Assembly: GCF_029891735.1 (NCBI RefSeq)
Contig: NZ_JANQDH010000095.1
Location: forward strand, 1 to 41,791
DNA: 41,791 nt
DNA from: Chrysosporum bergii ANA360D
Lineage (GTDB): Bacteria > Cyanobacteriota > Cyanobacteriia > Cyanobacteriales > Nostocaceae
Direction: 5' to 3'
Both the position numbers and the translations under genes were made by a program. This document shows, in pieces, positions 41,658-41,791 of the stretch. Under the pieces are notes generated by a model. That model was given only the letters and a program-made list of their open reading frames with translations, had not been told where the DNA came from and did no database searches. Position 1 is the stretch's first letter; each line of letters starts with the position of its first letter.

Positions 41658-41791
41658 TTACGCAACTGGCACAGGCGATCGCTAGAATATAGTATTATTG
41701 TACTACAATAAATAACATAACTGGCACAATCAGTCTCGGTGCGGCGGAAGCGTCGCGCCGAGACTAAACTCCAGTAAAAAGCCAATTTTGC
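41655..41791. mobile_element. Probable terminus of an insertion element
   Basis: Homology to the methylase stops at about 41657, and the adjoining sequence starts ACAGGACTTACGCAACTGGC. TTACGCA-type ends are common at cyanobacterial insertion-sequence borders (from memory). AACTGGCACA occurs twice (41665 and 41720 region), and a long hairpin lies at 41732-41765. The rest of the element, and any transposase, is outside the window. Confidence 0.45.
41732..41765. repeat. Long hairpin at the right edge
   Basis: AGTCTCGG-T-GCGGCG pairs with CGTCGC-G-CCGAGACT across loop GAAG, giving a 15-pair stem with two G-U pairs. Its GC content is much higher than its surroundings. Confidence 0.8.

Overview
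The window comes from a heterocyst-forming cyanobacterium of the order Nostocales. Four things point there. HIP1 octamers (GCGATCGC) are scattered throughout. Typical cyanobacterial genes are present: petN, a three-gene pntA1-pntA2-pntB transhydrogenase, and an rpmH-rnpA-PH-yidC-jag-yceD cluster. Heptameric short tandem repeats and many small palindromic repeats fill the intergenic gaps. Most telling is a long block matching the heterocyst envelope polysaccharide (HEP) island known from Anabaena sp. PCC 7120, including hepC and hepA. Genus cannot be decided from the sequence alone.

Layout. 1-191 is the 3' end of a surface-protein gene. 260-7336 is on the minus strand: an SH3-domain membrane protein, a Ycf46-type AAA ATPase, a Uma2-family nuclease, then the ribosome/membrane-insertion cluster ending (5') at rpmH, and a DUF2808 secreted protein. 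rpmH (44 aa) and petN (29 aa) are short but certain genes. 7724-10603 holds the transhydrogenase operon, closed by a clear terminator. 11013-17211 is mixed: a pentapeptide-repeat protein, petN with a small membrane protein behind it, an aminotransferase, DUF2795, an AI-2E family transporter, and a PATAN-receiver response regulator.

17586-21381 holds three consecutive plus-strand genes: a von Willebrand A protein, a PP2C phosphatase, and a kinase fused to a zinc motif, a membrane segment and TPRs. This is the TerY-P phospho-signalling triad. 21833-39470 is the HEP island, all on the plus strand. It contains CDP-glucose synthesis and dehydration (rfbF, rfbG), a sugar epimerase, a SAF-domain oxidoreductase, a probable Fe(II)/2-oxoglutarate oxygenase, five glycosyltransferases, a Wzc-like chain-length/kinase protein, hepC, hepA and a Wzy/ligase-like membrane protein. 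A strong terminator at 31392-31436 and a roughly 600-base gene-free region split the island into a precursor/assembly half and a hepC-hepA/glycosyltransferase half. 39756-40490 is cysH. The right edge is the 3' half of an MmeI-like methylase gene that appears cut by an insertion whose end lies near 41655.

A dispersed MITE-like repeat, ending in TATAGC...GCTATA, recurs at about eight sites. Copies bracket both the TerY triad and the HEP island. The observations most worth follow-up are the TerY triad with its fused kinase, the loss from HepC of the segment that normally carries the phosphoglycosyl-transferase catalytic dyad, the unexplained oxygenase and SAF enzyme in the HEP island, and the repeat family. 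No tRNA, rRNA or CRISPR array was seen.
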